Shown here: positions 1 through 7,172 of the stretch, in pieces | How the letters are laid out: each line of letters begins with the position of its first letter | Numbering within the stretch: the first letter of the stretch is position 1 | Assembly (NCBI GenBank): GCA_963767565.1 | Contig: CAVYEG010000001.1 | Location: 434,001-498,000 of the forward strand | Direction: 5' to 3' | Source of the DNA: Palsa-504 sp963767565 | Lineage (GTDB): Bacteria; Actinomycetota; Actinomycetes; Streptosporangiales; Streptosporangiaceae | DNA length: 64,000 nt | Notes under the pieces: generated by a model | What the model saw: only the letters and a program-made list of their open reading frames with translations | Told to the model about the DNA's origin: nothing | The model's database searches: none | Program-made: the position numbers and the translations under genes

Positions 1-65
1 GACGGCCCGGAAAGACAGCCGGGAAAGACGGCCCGGAAGGACGGCCCGGAAGGACAGCCCGGAAA
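1..65. repeat. 13-bp tandem repeat, five units, running off the left edge
   Basis: Five consecutive 13-base units of the form GACGGCCCGGAAA with one or two substitutions each fill the first 65 bases and stop just short of the mrp stop codon. The array may continue to the left of the window. No reading frame of interest uses it, so it looks like a non-coding array downstream of mrp. Confidence 0.85.
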
Positions 66-68
66 GAC

Positions 69-1211
69 TCAGCGCGGCGTCAGGCCGAGGTGACGTCCGG
101 CCAGGCCGCGACCGCGGGCGCCCACGTCATCGGCGATCTTCCGCAGCGCCAGCGCGGCGGGGGAGTCGGGCTCGCCGAGCACCAGCGGGACCCCGGCGTC
201 GCCGCCCTCGCGCAGCCGGACGTCAAGCGGCACCTGCCCGAGCAGCGGCACCTGCGTCCCGGACAGGCGGGTCAGGGCCGCTGCCACCTCGGCGCCGCCG
301 CCGGAACCGAAGATCTCCGTCTGCTCCCCGCAGTGCGCGCAGACCAGGTAGGACATGTTCTCGATGACCCCGGTGATCCGCTGGTGGGTCTGTTGCGCGA
401 TCGCCCCGGCCCGTTCGGCCACCTCGGCCGCGGCCAGCTGCGGGGTGGTCACGATGAGCAGCTCGGCCGTCGGCAGCATCTGGGCTACCGAGATGGCCAC
501 GTCGCCGGTGCCCGGCGGCAGGTCAAGCAGCAGCACGTCCAGGTCGCCCCAGTAGACGTCGGCCAGGAACTGCTGCAGGGCCCGGTGCAGCATCGGCCCG
601 CGCCAGACCACCGGCGTGTTGCCCTTGGTGAACATGCCGATCGAGATGACCTTCACGCCGTGCGCCGACGGCGGCATGATCATGTTCTCGACCGGGGTGG
701 GGCGGCCGGTCACGCCCAGCATCCGCGGCACCGAATGCCCGTAGATATCGGCGTCGACCACGCCCACCTTCTGGCCCGTCGCGGCCAGCGCCGCGGCCAG
801 GTTCACGGTCACCGACGACTTGCCAACGCCGCCCTTGCCGCTGGCCACCGCGTAGACCCGGGTCAGCGAGGACGGCTGGGCGAACGGGATCTCCGGCTCG
901 GGCCGCCCGCCCCGCAGCTGGGACTGCAGCGCGCGCCGCTGCTCGTCGCTCATCACGTCCAGGTCCACCCGGACCGAGGCCGCGCCGGGCAGCTTGGTGA
1001 CCGCCGCGGTGACCTCGCGGGTGATGGTGTCCCGCATCGGGCAGCCCGCCACGGTCAGCCACACCTCCACGCGCACCGCCCCGCCCGCGCCGATCTCGAC
1101 GTTCTTGACCATGCCGAGTTCGGTGATGGGCCGGTGGATCTCGGGGTCAAGCACGCCGTCGAGCGCCTTGGTTACCTGCTCGGCGGTGGGCGGGGCCAGG
1201 GGGGAGGTCAT
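69..1211 (-). CDS. mrp: Mrp/NBP35-family Fe-S cluster carrier ATPase
   Basis: A cytoplasmic P-loop ATPase of the Mrp/ApbC family, known to bind and hand over Fe-S clusters to apo-proteins. The 380-residue protein has an N-terminal MIP18/DUF59-like domain (about residues 10-85, with an AGCPM motif) followed by the ATPase domain. The deviant Walker A SGKGGVGKSS lies near residues 124-133 and LLDLPPGTGD follows the Walker B strand. A CAHC pair about 90 residues from the C terminus matches the Cys-x-x-Cys that holds the bridging cluster. The ATG start gives the usual family length. The gene stands alone, with a 13-bp repeat array after its stop and about 290 non-coding bases before its start. Confidence 0.95.
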   Translation of the reverse strand: MTSPLAPPTAEQVTKALDGVLDPEIHRPITELGMVKNVEIGAGGAVRVEVWLTVAGCPMRDTITREVTAAVTKLPGAASVRVDLDVMSDEQRRALQSQLRGGRPEPEIPFAQPSSLTRVYAVASGKGGVGKSSVTVNLAAALAATGQKVGVVDADIYGHSVPRMLGVTGRPTPVENMIMPPSAHGVKVISIGMFTKGNTPVVWRGPMLHRALQQFLADVYWGDLDVLLLDLPPGTGDVAISVAQMLPTAELLIVTTPQLAAAEVAERAGAIAQQTHQRITGVIENMSYLVCAHCGEQTEIFGSGGGAEVAAALTRLSGTQVPLLGQVPLDVRLREGGDAGVPLVLGEPDSPAALALRKIADDVGARGRGLAGRHLGLTPR

Positions 1212-1504
1212 GGCTTCATGCTACGGACCCGTCTGGGCCCAGCCTAATTTGGCCGAACGGTCCGTGGTCCGAGCGGGTCGCCACCTCACCCGTGGCCGGG
1301 TTGAGGATGAGCGGCGTCAAGTGCGGCAGGCGAATAGCACAAAAACCGACAAAGCGGCAGCTACGGGAACAGGCGGGCCGTTTTGATAATCTATGGGAGG
1401 TTTTCCAGCCGGGCTCGGCGCCCTTAGCAGGACCGTAAACCGGCAGACAGAACAAGGAACTCGTCCGGCATTCCAGGTCGGAAATAGGACGATCAATACT
1501 GCCC
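1212..1504. other. Intergenic region between nudix and mrp genes
   Basis: About 290 bases without a convincing gene. The stretch 1335-1400 is unusually A/T-rich for this window and contains GATAAT at 1386-1391, so promoter activity is possible, but no matching -35 box was found. A copy of the dispersed motif TTGGCCGAACGGTCCGTGG lies at 1249-1267. Short open frames on both strands lack ribosome binding sites and family resemblance. Confidence 0.5.
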
Positions 1505-1915
1505 TTAGCCCAGAACCCCCCAGTCGGTAAGGGCTTCTACCAAACCATCGGTGATAGGCATGGATTCCAGGTCCGCGGTATCAACCCAGCGGGCATCGGC
1601 CGCGTCATCACCCGGAGTAAGGCTCCCGGTGATTATCGTGGCCTCATAGTCGCTAATGTCAATGACATCGCCGTCCAGGCCGGGTCGCGTTACCGTCGCG
1701 AGCAGCCGCCCCACTTTGACGGTGAGGCCTGTTTCCTCGCGCATTTCCCTGACCAGTGCTTGGGTGCCGGTCTCGCCCGGTTCGATCCTGCCGCCGGGCA
1801 GCGACCACAACCCGGCGCCCGGTTCGTGGCCGCGTTTGATGAGCAGCAACCGCCCCTCATCGTCCCTGATCACGGCGCCTACGCAGGGAATCACGGAGCC
1901 AGACACGCGACTCAT
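1505..1915 (-). CDS. Nudix hydrolase
   Basis: A small pyrophosphohydrolase of the Nudix superfamily acting on nucleoside diphosphates linked to some moiety X. The signature GX5EX7REUXEEXGU is complete: the glycine of GRIEPGE is followed by REMREETGL, which carries the metal-binding glutamates. The 136-residue form starting MSRVSG is preferred because homologues begin close to the first strand (VIPCVGAVIRD). An upstream ATG at 1972 would add 19 residues with no similarity. Neither start has a clear ribosome binding site. Substrate cannot be read from sequence. Confidence 0.88.
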   Translation of the reverse strand: MSRVSGSVIPCVGAVIRDDEGRLLLIKRGHEPGAGLWSLPGGRIEPGETGTQALVREMREETGLTVKVGRLLATVTRPGLDGDVIDISDYEATIITGSLTPGDDAADARWVDTADLESMPITDGLVEALTDWGVLG

Positions 1916-1972
1916 TATCAGGGTGGCCGCACCGGCCCGGCAAGCCTGGTAACGTTCAGCCCTCGGGAGCAT

Positions 1973-2317
1973 AGGTAAGCGGTGGTCACGGGTTGGCTGA
2001 GTTTGACGGTTTCGATTTGGTCACGTTGATAAATTTCCGCCGTCAGCGTCAACCAATCGCCAACGGCCCGCGTCTTCCTAACGGGTAAGGGCGAGAGTCC
2101 GTACCTGCAGGCTTCCGGGTTCGCTCGGGGGTGTTCCCCTCCGAGAGTGCAAAACGATCAGGCCAGCCGTTCCTGACCTGATCAGGCCACCGCGAGCCGG
2201 CAGCCCCACCGGGCCGCGTCGGATATATCCGGCACGGTGCAGGGGGCCAGCTCGTCCGGCCGTGCGCAGGGTACGGCCGGAGCTTCCACGAGAGGGACGA
2301 ACGGAAAGGAGCGGACT
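1973..2317. other. Long non-coding region upstream of the secreted-protein gene
   Basis: About 345 bases with no gene. It contains TTGACG at 2003-2008 followed 17 bases later by TTGATA, a possible forward promoter that would give a leader of roughly 280 nt. A bulged hairpin lies near 2124-2150 (CTCGG... pairing with ...CCGAG). Two short perfect palindromes follow: CCTGATCAGG at 2177-2186 and GGATATATCC at 2221-2230. I could not match the leader to a known riboswitch. Confidence 0.45.
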
Positions 2318-3220
2318 TTGATCCGCAAAACAACCACCATGCTGGCCGCCGCAGGGAGCGTGGCCTTCCTTGTCGGGGGTATGGCCCTGACAGGTTCTGC
2401 GTCAGCGCAGACCCTGCCGAGCTGTGCCACCGGCGTTCGCTGCACCACCGACGTGGCCGCGCCGGGATCGCTGGGCGAAGACGGCGGGGTCGCCGGCTAC
2501 TACGGTGCCGACGACAACCACACCCACTACCGGTTCGTGCAGACCACGGTCACCGCCAGCCCTCAGCTGGTGGACCTGAACGGGCCGCTTAGCAGCGAGA
2601 TCTACCCGGCCACGGTGGGCGACGAGCTGTGCGACCCGAACGACGGCATCACGGCCCAGATCAGCCTGGGCTTCGGCCCCAACGGCAAGTACGATGTTGC
2701 GTACATTGTCGGGAAGTACCCCAAGGCCGCTGACCCGTGCATCCAGAACAACTTCCAGACCTCGGGCAGCATCTTCAGGGACGGCAGCCTGCTGGCCCTG
2801 AACGGCATCAACCCGGGCGACAAGGTTTACCTGGGCATCTACTACACCCCGACCGGCCGCCACGTGCACCAGCTTTCCTTCGGTGCTTGCGACGAGACGA
2901 CCGGCATCTGCCGCCAGGCGTACACCTCCAGCAGGTTCCAGCTTGAGTTCTGGGAGTTCGGTATCGGCGCCTTCGTTCCGGCCAGCGTCCTGACCGGCGG
3001 TGCGGTCAACCACTTCGAGACCTTCTCCTCGTCCGACGTGACCTGCTACTCCTGCTCTGGCGCGGTGCCGATCTCCTCGGTTTCCCCGGTCAACTCGTTC
3101 GGCGCGGGCGGCCTGTACGAGGCGCAGTTCGCCAACTCCTCCAGCCAGGTGGTCCTGTCGCCCAACGACACCCTGTCCGGAGACACGTTCAACATGTTCA
3201 ACGGCTCCACCAGCATCTGA
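2318..3220 (+). CDS. Secreted Cys-containing protein of unknown function
   Basis: I do not recognise this 300-residue protein. The TTG start at 2318 is chosen because GAAAGGAG precedes it by six to seven bases. It gives a clean Sec signal peptide: basic IRK, a hydrophobic stretch, and an ASA cleavage site near residue 30. The mature part has paired cysteines (CATGVRC, a Cys in ELCDPND, one in DPCIQN, CDETTGIC, CYSC), which suggests disulfides after export, and alternating Gly/Ser/Thr-rich segments that suggest a beta-sheet fold. No catalytic motif was identified. It is monocistronic: a long leader lies in front and a strong terminator behind. A jelly-roll binding protein or protease-like fold is possible but not shown. 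Confidence 0.8.
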   Translation: MIRKTTTMLAAAGSVAFLVGGMALTGSASAQTLPSCATGVRCTTDVAAPGSLGEDGGVAGYYGADDNHTHYRFVQTTVTASPQLVDLNGPLSSEIYPATVGDELCDPNDGITAQISLGFGPNGKYDVAYIVGKYPKAADPCIQNNFQTSGSIFRDGSLLALNGINPGDKVYLGIYYTPTGRHVHQLSFGACDETTGICRQAYTSSRFQLEFWEFGIGAFVPASVLTGGAVNHFETFSSSDVTCYSCSGAVPISSVSPVNSFGAGGLYEAQFANSSSQVVLSPNDTLSGDTFNMFNGSTSI

Positions 3221-3268
3221 TCCAACCGGTTAATGAGCCAGGCACGATAGCTGGCCCGTAAACCACCC

Positions 3269-3308
3269 GGCCCGGCCCGGGGACCTAGGTCCCCGGGCCG
3301 GGCCTTTT
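3269..3308 (+). terminator. Strong intrinsic terminator
   Basis: A perfect 17-bp inverted repeat (GGCCCGGCCCGGGGACC, two bases, then its reverse complement) is followed directly by TTTT. It lies 48 bases after the stop of the secreted-protein gene and separates it from the next forward genes. Confidence 0.9.
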
Positions 3309-3401
3309 GTGGTGAGGCATGTCCGTGACCGGAACGGGGTAAGAACCGGCTCACGCTGGTACAACGGCAATCGCATTCCCGGCATTGTGGGGTCTACGCC
3401 C

Positions 3402-4046
3402 GTGGATAGGGACCCGCATCACCGCGCCCGTGCCTGCTGTCCGCGCTGCGGCCAGCACGTCCAGGAGCCGACCGCGTGGTCCAGCGCCTGGCGCTGCGAC
3501 TGGCACGGTGAGGTCGACCCCCTGCTCCCGGCCTTCAGCCCGTCCCGGGACGGGCTGGACGGCCTGCTGCGGACCTCCGGCGTCCCGGTCTGGCTGCCCT
3601 GGCCGCTTCCGGCCGGCTGGCTGGTCACCGGCTTCGCCGGCGCGGGCGACGAGCGGACCGGCACCCGCGCCTGCGCGGTGGCGCTGTCCGGCCCGAACCC
3701 GCTCGGTGGCCCGGCCGAGATGCTGGTCGTGGCCGAGGAACCCGGCGTCGGCCTGGGCGCGGCCGTGGCCGGCCTGGACGGCGTGGATCCCGGGTCCGGG
3801 TTCGCCTCGGCACCGCCGATCGCCACGGCGTCGTTCGGCAAGCATGACTTCCCGCTGTGGCAGGTGGCTTCGCCGGACCGGGCCGTGTTCGCGGGCGAGA
3901 TCAAGGCGCACTGGGTGTGGGTCGTGCTCTGGCCGGACACGGCGGGCACGCTGCTGATCGAGCCGATCGGGCTGCGCGACCTGCGCGATCCTGGCCAGGA
4001 CCTCGACCTGCCCTTCGGCGCTCCGTCGCCCCGCCTGCCGTCGTAA
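3402..4046 (+). CDS. Zinc-ribbon protein resembling DUF6758
   Basis: A conserved actinobacterial protein of unknown function. A Cys pair (CCPRC) near the start and a Cys/His pair (RCDWH) some 20 residues later form a likely zinc ribbon; the remaining roughly 170 residues are a soluble domain with a conserved-looking tail ending PFGAPSPRLPS. The start is uncertain: GTG at 3402 places the ribbon about 11 residues in, as in relatives, but GTG codons at 3387 and 3309 are also in frame and none has a good ribosome binding site. The stop overlaps the ATG of the PHP gene (TAATG), so the two are probably translationally coupled. Confidence 0.7.
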   Translation: MDRDPHHRARACCPRCGQHVQEPTAWSSAWRCDWHGEVDPLLPAFSPSRDGLDGLLRTSGVPVWLPWPLPAGWLVTGFAGAGDERTGTRACAVALSGPNPLGGPAEMLVVAEEPGVGLGAAVAGLDGVDPGSGFASAPPIATASFGKHDFPLWQVASPDRAVFAGEIKAHWVWVVLWPDTAGTLLIEPIGLRDLRDPGQDLDLPFGAPSPRLPS

Positions 4047-4987
4047 TGCGGGCCGACCTGCATGTGCACAGCGACGCCTCGGACGGAACCGACTCCCCGG
4101 CCGAGGTGATGCGCCGCGCCGCGGCGGCCGGCCTGGACGTCGTGGCCCTGACCGACCACGACACGGTGGCCGGGCATCCGCAGGCCCGCCGGGCCCTCCC
4201 GGACACCCTCACCCTGGTCCCCGGCATGGAGCTGTCCGCCCGGCTGGACGGCCCCCGCCGGGGGGTGCCAGGGGGGTCGTCCCCCCGTGGACAGCACAGC
4301 CTGCACCTGCTGGCCTACCTGTTCGACCCAGGCCAGCCGGAGCTGGCCGAGCAAACCCAGCGCATCCGCGACGACCGCGTGCTCCGGGCCCGCGCCATGG
4401 TGGCCGCCCTGGCCGGCCTGGGCGTCGATATCACCTGGGACCAGGTGGCCGCCATCGCCGGGACGGCCGTCGTCGGCCGTCCGCACCTGGCCCGGGCCAT
4501 GGTGGACAGCGGGGCCATCACCGAGCCCGGCCAGGCCTTCAGCCGCGACTGGATCGGCGCGGGCGGCCGCGCCTACGTCGACCGGTACGCCCTGGACCCG
4601 GTCCGCGCCATCGGGCTGGTCCGCGCCGCCGGTGGTGTCGCCGTCCTGGCCCACCCCCGCGCGGGCCGGGACTTCCACGTGACCGACGACCAGATCGCCA
4701 TGCTGGCCGCCGCGGGCCTGGCCGGCGTGGAGGTCTTCCACCCCGACCAGCCCGAGTCGCAGCGGCCCGCCCTGCTCGCCCTGGCCCGCGACCTCGGCCT
4801 GATCGCCACCGGCGGCAGCGACGATCACGGTGGCCTCACCGGGCACCGGATCGGCGCGCAGACCACGCCCGCCGAGGCTTACGAACAGCTGGTCTCCCAG
4901 GCCGCCGGCAGGCCCTTATGCCGTGTACTGTTCAGCAATGGCCATCACATCGCGGCTCGCCAAGGACGTCCGTGCCGTCTTCCGTGA
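4046..4987 (+). CDS. PHP-domain metal-dependent phosphoesterase
   Basis: A member of the PHP family related to YciV/RNase AM-type nucleoside phosphatases, which use a cluster of His and Asp residues to hold metals. The start overlaps the preceding stop (TAATG). The first motif ADLHVHSDASDGT sits at residues 3-15, LTDHD follows near residue 35, HPRAGRD near 205 and GGSDDHG near 255. An unusual Gly/Pro/Arg-rich insertion (around residues 70-85) corresponds to a G-run/C-run hairpin in the DNA. The C terminus runs 50 bases into the next gene, longer than usual, so the last 15-20 residues may not be original. Confidence 0.88.
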   Translation: MRADLHVHSDASDGTDSPAEVMRRAAAAGLDVVALTDHDTVAGHPQARRALPDTLTLVPGMELSARLDGPRRGVPGGSSPRGQHSLHLLAYLFDPGQPELAEQTQRIRDDRVLRARAMVAALAGLGVDITWDQVAAIAGTAVVGRPHLARAMVDSGAITEPGQAFSRDWIGAGGRAYVDRYALDPVRAIGLVRAAGGVAVLAHPRAGRDFHVTDDQIAMLAAAGLAGVEVFHPDQPESQRPALLALARDLGLIATGGSDDHGGLTGHRIGAQTTPAEAYEQLVSQAAGRPLCRVLFSNGHHIAARQGRPCRLP

Positions 4988-5408
4988 GGACCTGGATCCG
5001 GCCGAGCGGGCCGCCTTGCTCAGCTGGCTGGCCTTCACCGTCACGTTCGGCGCGGTCCGGGGCATTACCCATGCCATCAAGGACGGCAAGGGCCCGTTCG
5101 GCAACATGAGCGTCGGCGGCGAGCACCTGCACCACTACATGTGGGGCATCGGGCTGGTCGCCGGGGTCGGCGGCGTGGCCGTGCACGGCGAGGAGCGGTG
5201 GCACCGCCACCCGGCGGTGGCCGTGTCCTACGGCACCGGCCTGGCCCTCATCGTGGACGAGTTCGCGCTGCTGCTCGACCTCAAGGACGTCTACTGGGCC
5301 AAGCAGGGCCGGGTCTCGGTCGACCTGGGCATCGGCCTCAGCTCCCTGGCCGGCACCTTCTTCGCCAGCCTGCCGCTGGCCCGCGCCCTGCGCCGCCGCG
5401 CGAAGTAA
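4938..5408 (+). CDS. Small integral membrane protein with HLHHYMWG motif
   Basis: A 156-residue protein with about four predicted membrane segments. A first hydrophobic stretch (LLSWLAFTVTFGAV) is followed by the conserved-looking GEHLHHYMWGIGL motif, a helix around YGTGLALIVDEFALLL and a last one near SLAGTFFASLPLARAL. The clustered His residues and Glu/Asp in the helices could bind a metal, but no function is known. The ATG at 4938 is chosen because residues before it match no protein pattern. It overlaps the PHP gene by 50 bases in another frame and ends before the metallohydrolase gene. Confidence 0.75.
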   Translation: MAITSRLAKDVRAVFREDLDPAERAALLSWLAFTVTFGAVRGITHAIKDGKGPFGNMSVGGEHLHHYMWGIGLVAGVGGVAVHGEERWHRHPAVAVSYGTGLALIVDEFALLLDLKDVYWAKQGRVSVDLGIGLSSLAGTFFASLPLARALRRRAK

Positions 5409-5514
5409 CCCGCACCGCCCCACGGCCCGGTCGTCCTCCTGGACCTCGGCCGCCATCCTCATCATGGCCGGTGTGGTAGGAAGGTCGGCGAGCCCTGACA
5501 GGAAGGAACCTCCG

Positions 5515-6153
5515 ATGACCGCACGGATCGAGCAGGTGCGCGCCCAGGGCGAGATCAACGCCTGGATCATCGGCGACCGGGACGAGGTCATCGTCATCGA
5601 CCCGGGGTCCGACGCGGCCGCCGTGCTCGACGCGGTGGGCGACCGGGAGGTGCTCGCGGTGATCTGCACCCACGCTCACCCCGCCAACATCGCCGCGGCG
5701 GTGGCGGTGGCCGACCGGGACGAGGCGCCGGTGGCACTGCACCCCAAGGACCGGATTGCATGGCGCGAAACCTACCCGGACGACAACCCCGAGATCGAGG
5801 CCGAGGACGGCGGGATGTTCGAGGTCGCCGACGCCACGCTGGAGGTCATTCACGCCGGCGGCCACACCCTGGGCTCGATCTGCCTGTACTGCGAGGACCT
5901 TAACGCGGTGTTCACCGGCCATGCCCTGACCGCCGCGGGGCCGGTCCGGCACGACGGCGAGTTCCGCAACTTCGCCGACCAGCTGACCGCCATCGGCGAG
6001 CACCTGCTGACCCTGCCCCCCGGCACCCGCGTGCTGCCCGGCGAGGGGAAGGAGACCACGATCGCCGCCGCCGAGAAGAACTTCGATTCCTGGGTCACCG
6101 CGGCCCAGCAGCAAACGGCCCAGCAGCAAACGGCCCAGCCGGAAGCCGGCTAG
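5515..6153 (+). CDS. Metallo-beta-lactamase-fold protein with degenerate metal site
   Basis: A 212-residue MBL-fold protein with a clear ribosome binding site (AGGAAGGAACCTCCG-ATG). Fold landmarks are present: VIVIDPGSD, VICTHAHPANI, GGHTLGSICLY, VFTGHALT and VLPGEGKETT. In active relatives these read THxHxDH, GHTxGS, FTGDTLF and GHGxxTT. Here the Asp-His of the first motif is Ala-Asn, the bridging Asp is His, and the last ligand His is Glu. Only the two His of HAH and the His of GHT remain, so ordinary dinuclear hydrolase activity is unlikely. The tail carries two exact 15-bp repeats encoding QQQTA. The recB-like gene starts 4 bases after the stop. Confidence 0.85.
   Translation: MTARIEQVRAQGEINAWIIGDRDEVIVIDPGSDAAAVLDAVGDREVLAVICTHAHPANIAAAVAVADRDEAPVALHPKDRIAWRETYPDDNPEIEAEDGGMFEVADATLEVIHAGGHTLGSICLYCEDLNAVFTGHALTAAGPVRHDGEFRNFADQLTAIGEHLLTLPPGTRVLPGEGKETTIAAAEKNFDSWVTAAQQQTAQQQTAQPEAG
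6106..6135. repeat. 15-bp direct repeat in the MBL-fold gene
   Basis: CAGCAGCAAACGGCC occurs twice back to back (6106-6120 and 6121-6135), encoding QQQTA-QQQTA just before the stop of the degenerate metallohydrolase. The unit is five codons. Confidence 0.9.
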
Positions 6154-6157
6154 CCCG

Positions 6158-7006
6158 GTGGAGCAGCTGGGCTTCGAGGGGATGCCCCAGCGGCTGTACC
6201 CGTGCACGCCGACGCGCCTGTCGTCCTGGCTGGACTGCCCCCGCCGGTACCGGATGAGCTACCTGGACCGTCCCCCGCCCGGTAAGGGGCCGCCCTGGGC
6301 CCACAACAGCCTGGGCGCCACCATCCACAACGCGCTGGCGGGCTGGTGGCGGCTGCCGCTCGAGCAGCGCACGGTGGCGGCCGCGGGCGCTCTGGTCGGC
6401 CGCGGCTGGATCGACGAGGGCTTCGCCGACCAGGCGCAGTCGGCCCGGCAGCGGGAGCGGGCCGTCGCCATGGTCGAGGGCTACGTGGCCGGGCTCGACC
6501 CGGCCGACGAGCCGGTCGGGGTGGAACGGACCGTGGCTACCCGCACCGACCGGATCGCGGTCTCCGGGCGGATCGACCGGCTGGACGCCCGGCCCGGCCC
6601 GGCCGGCCCCGAGCTGGTCGTGGTCGACTACAAGACCGGGCGGCACCTGCTGTCCACCGACGACGTCCGCAGTTCCCTGCCGCTGGCCTTGTACGCACTG
6701 GCCGCGGGCCGGGTCCTGCGGCGCCCCTGCCACCGGGTCGAGCTGCACCATCTCCCGTCGGGACAGGTGCTGGCCTGGTCGCACTCGGATGAATCGCTGG
6801 CCAGGCACCTGAGCCGGGCCGAGGCGATCGCGCAGGAGTGCGCCGCGGCCGACGAGGCGATGCGCGAGGGCCTGCCCGAGCCGCGCTACGACGAGGTGTT
6901 CCCGCCCCGGCCCAGCCCGGCCTGCGGCTGGTGTGACTACCTGCGGCACTGTCCGGAGGGCGCGGCGGCCGCGGTCACCAGGCGGCCGTGGGACGGGCTC
7001 AGCTGA
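6158..7006 (+). CDS. RecB-like PD-(D/E)XK exonuclease
   Basis: A 282-residue nuclease of the RecB/Cas4-like PD-(D/E)XK superfamily. The N-terminal segment TRLSSWLDCPRRYRMSYL is the family's first conserved block; the nuclease core shows GRIDRLDAR and LVVVDYKTGRH (Asp and Asp-x-Lys) near residues 145-170. The C terminus carries CGWCDYLRHC, which together with the N-terminal Cys matches the four-Cys Fe-S clasp of AddB-like nucleases. GTG start 4 bases after the MBL gene, so the two are likely cotranscribed. It lacks helicase motifs, so it is a stand-alone exonuclease module. Role in DNA repair is inferred from the family. Confidence 0.88.
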   Translation: MEQLGFEGMPQRLYPCTPTRLSSWLDCPRRYRMSYLDRPPPGKGPPWAHNSLGATIHNALAGWWRLPLEQRTVAAAGALVGRGWIDEGFADQAQSARQRERAVAMVEGYVAGLDPADEPVGVERTVATRTDRIAVSGRIDRLDARPGPAGPELVVVDYKTGRHLLSTDDVRSSLPLALYALAAGRVLRRPCHRVELHHLPSGQVLAWSHSDESLARHLSRAEAIAQECAAADEAMREGLPEPRYDEVFPPRPSPACGWCDYLRHCPEGAAAAVTRRPWDGLS

Positions 7007-7141
7007 TCAGCTGATCGGCGCGCTGGCCGCGTGCGGGACCGGTCCGACCTCGGCCGCGTCCCAGAACTGGGTGAGCGCGCCGGCCGTCGTGGCCGGAGCC
7101 TGCACGGCCGGCGAGTGCGAGGCCGCCGGGATGCATACCCG
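7007..7141 (-). pseudogene. C-terminal relic of an alpha/beta hydrolase
   Basis: Read on the minus strand this stretch encodes CIPAASHSPAVQAP... ...LTQFWDAAEVGPV and ends with a stop exactly at 7007. Codon third positions are almost all G or C, as in real genes here. The IPAASHSPAVQAP segment matches the end of alpha/beta hydrolases, which carry the catalytic His. No start or upstream part exists, because the DEAD-box helicase gene occupies the DNA before it. It is probably what remains of a deleted hydrolase gene. Confidence 0.55.
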
Positions 7142-7172
7142 GCGGGCCGCCAGCCGCCTGGCCGCGAGCGGC

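Noticed and set aside
1216..1455. Minus-strand 79-codon frame between mrp and the nudix gene
   Set aside because: Mixed composition, no ribosome binding site, no family resemblance.
1397..1528. Plus-strand frame starting MGGFPAGLGALS behind a GATAAT box
   Set aside because: The start overlaps the only possible ribosome binding site, codon use is not gene-like, and it runs into the nudix gene on the other strand.
2041..2317. Riboswitch (such as a c-di-AMP type) in the leader of the secreted-protein gene
   Set aside because: Hairpins are present but I could not find the conserved core bases of any class I know.
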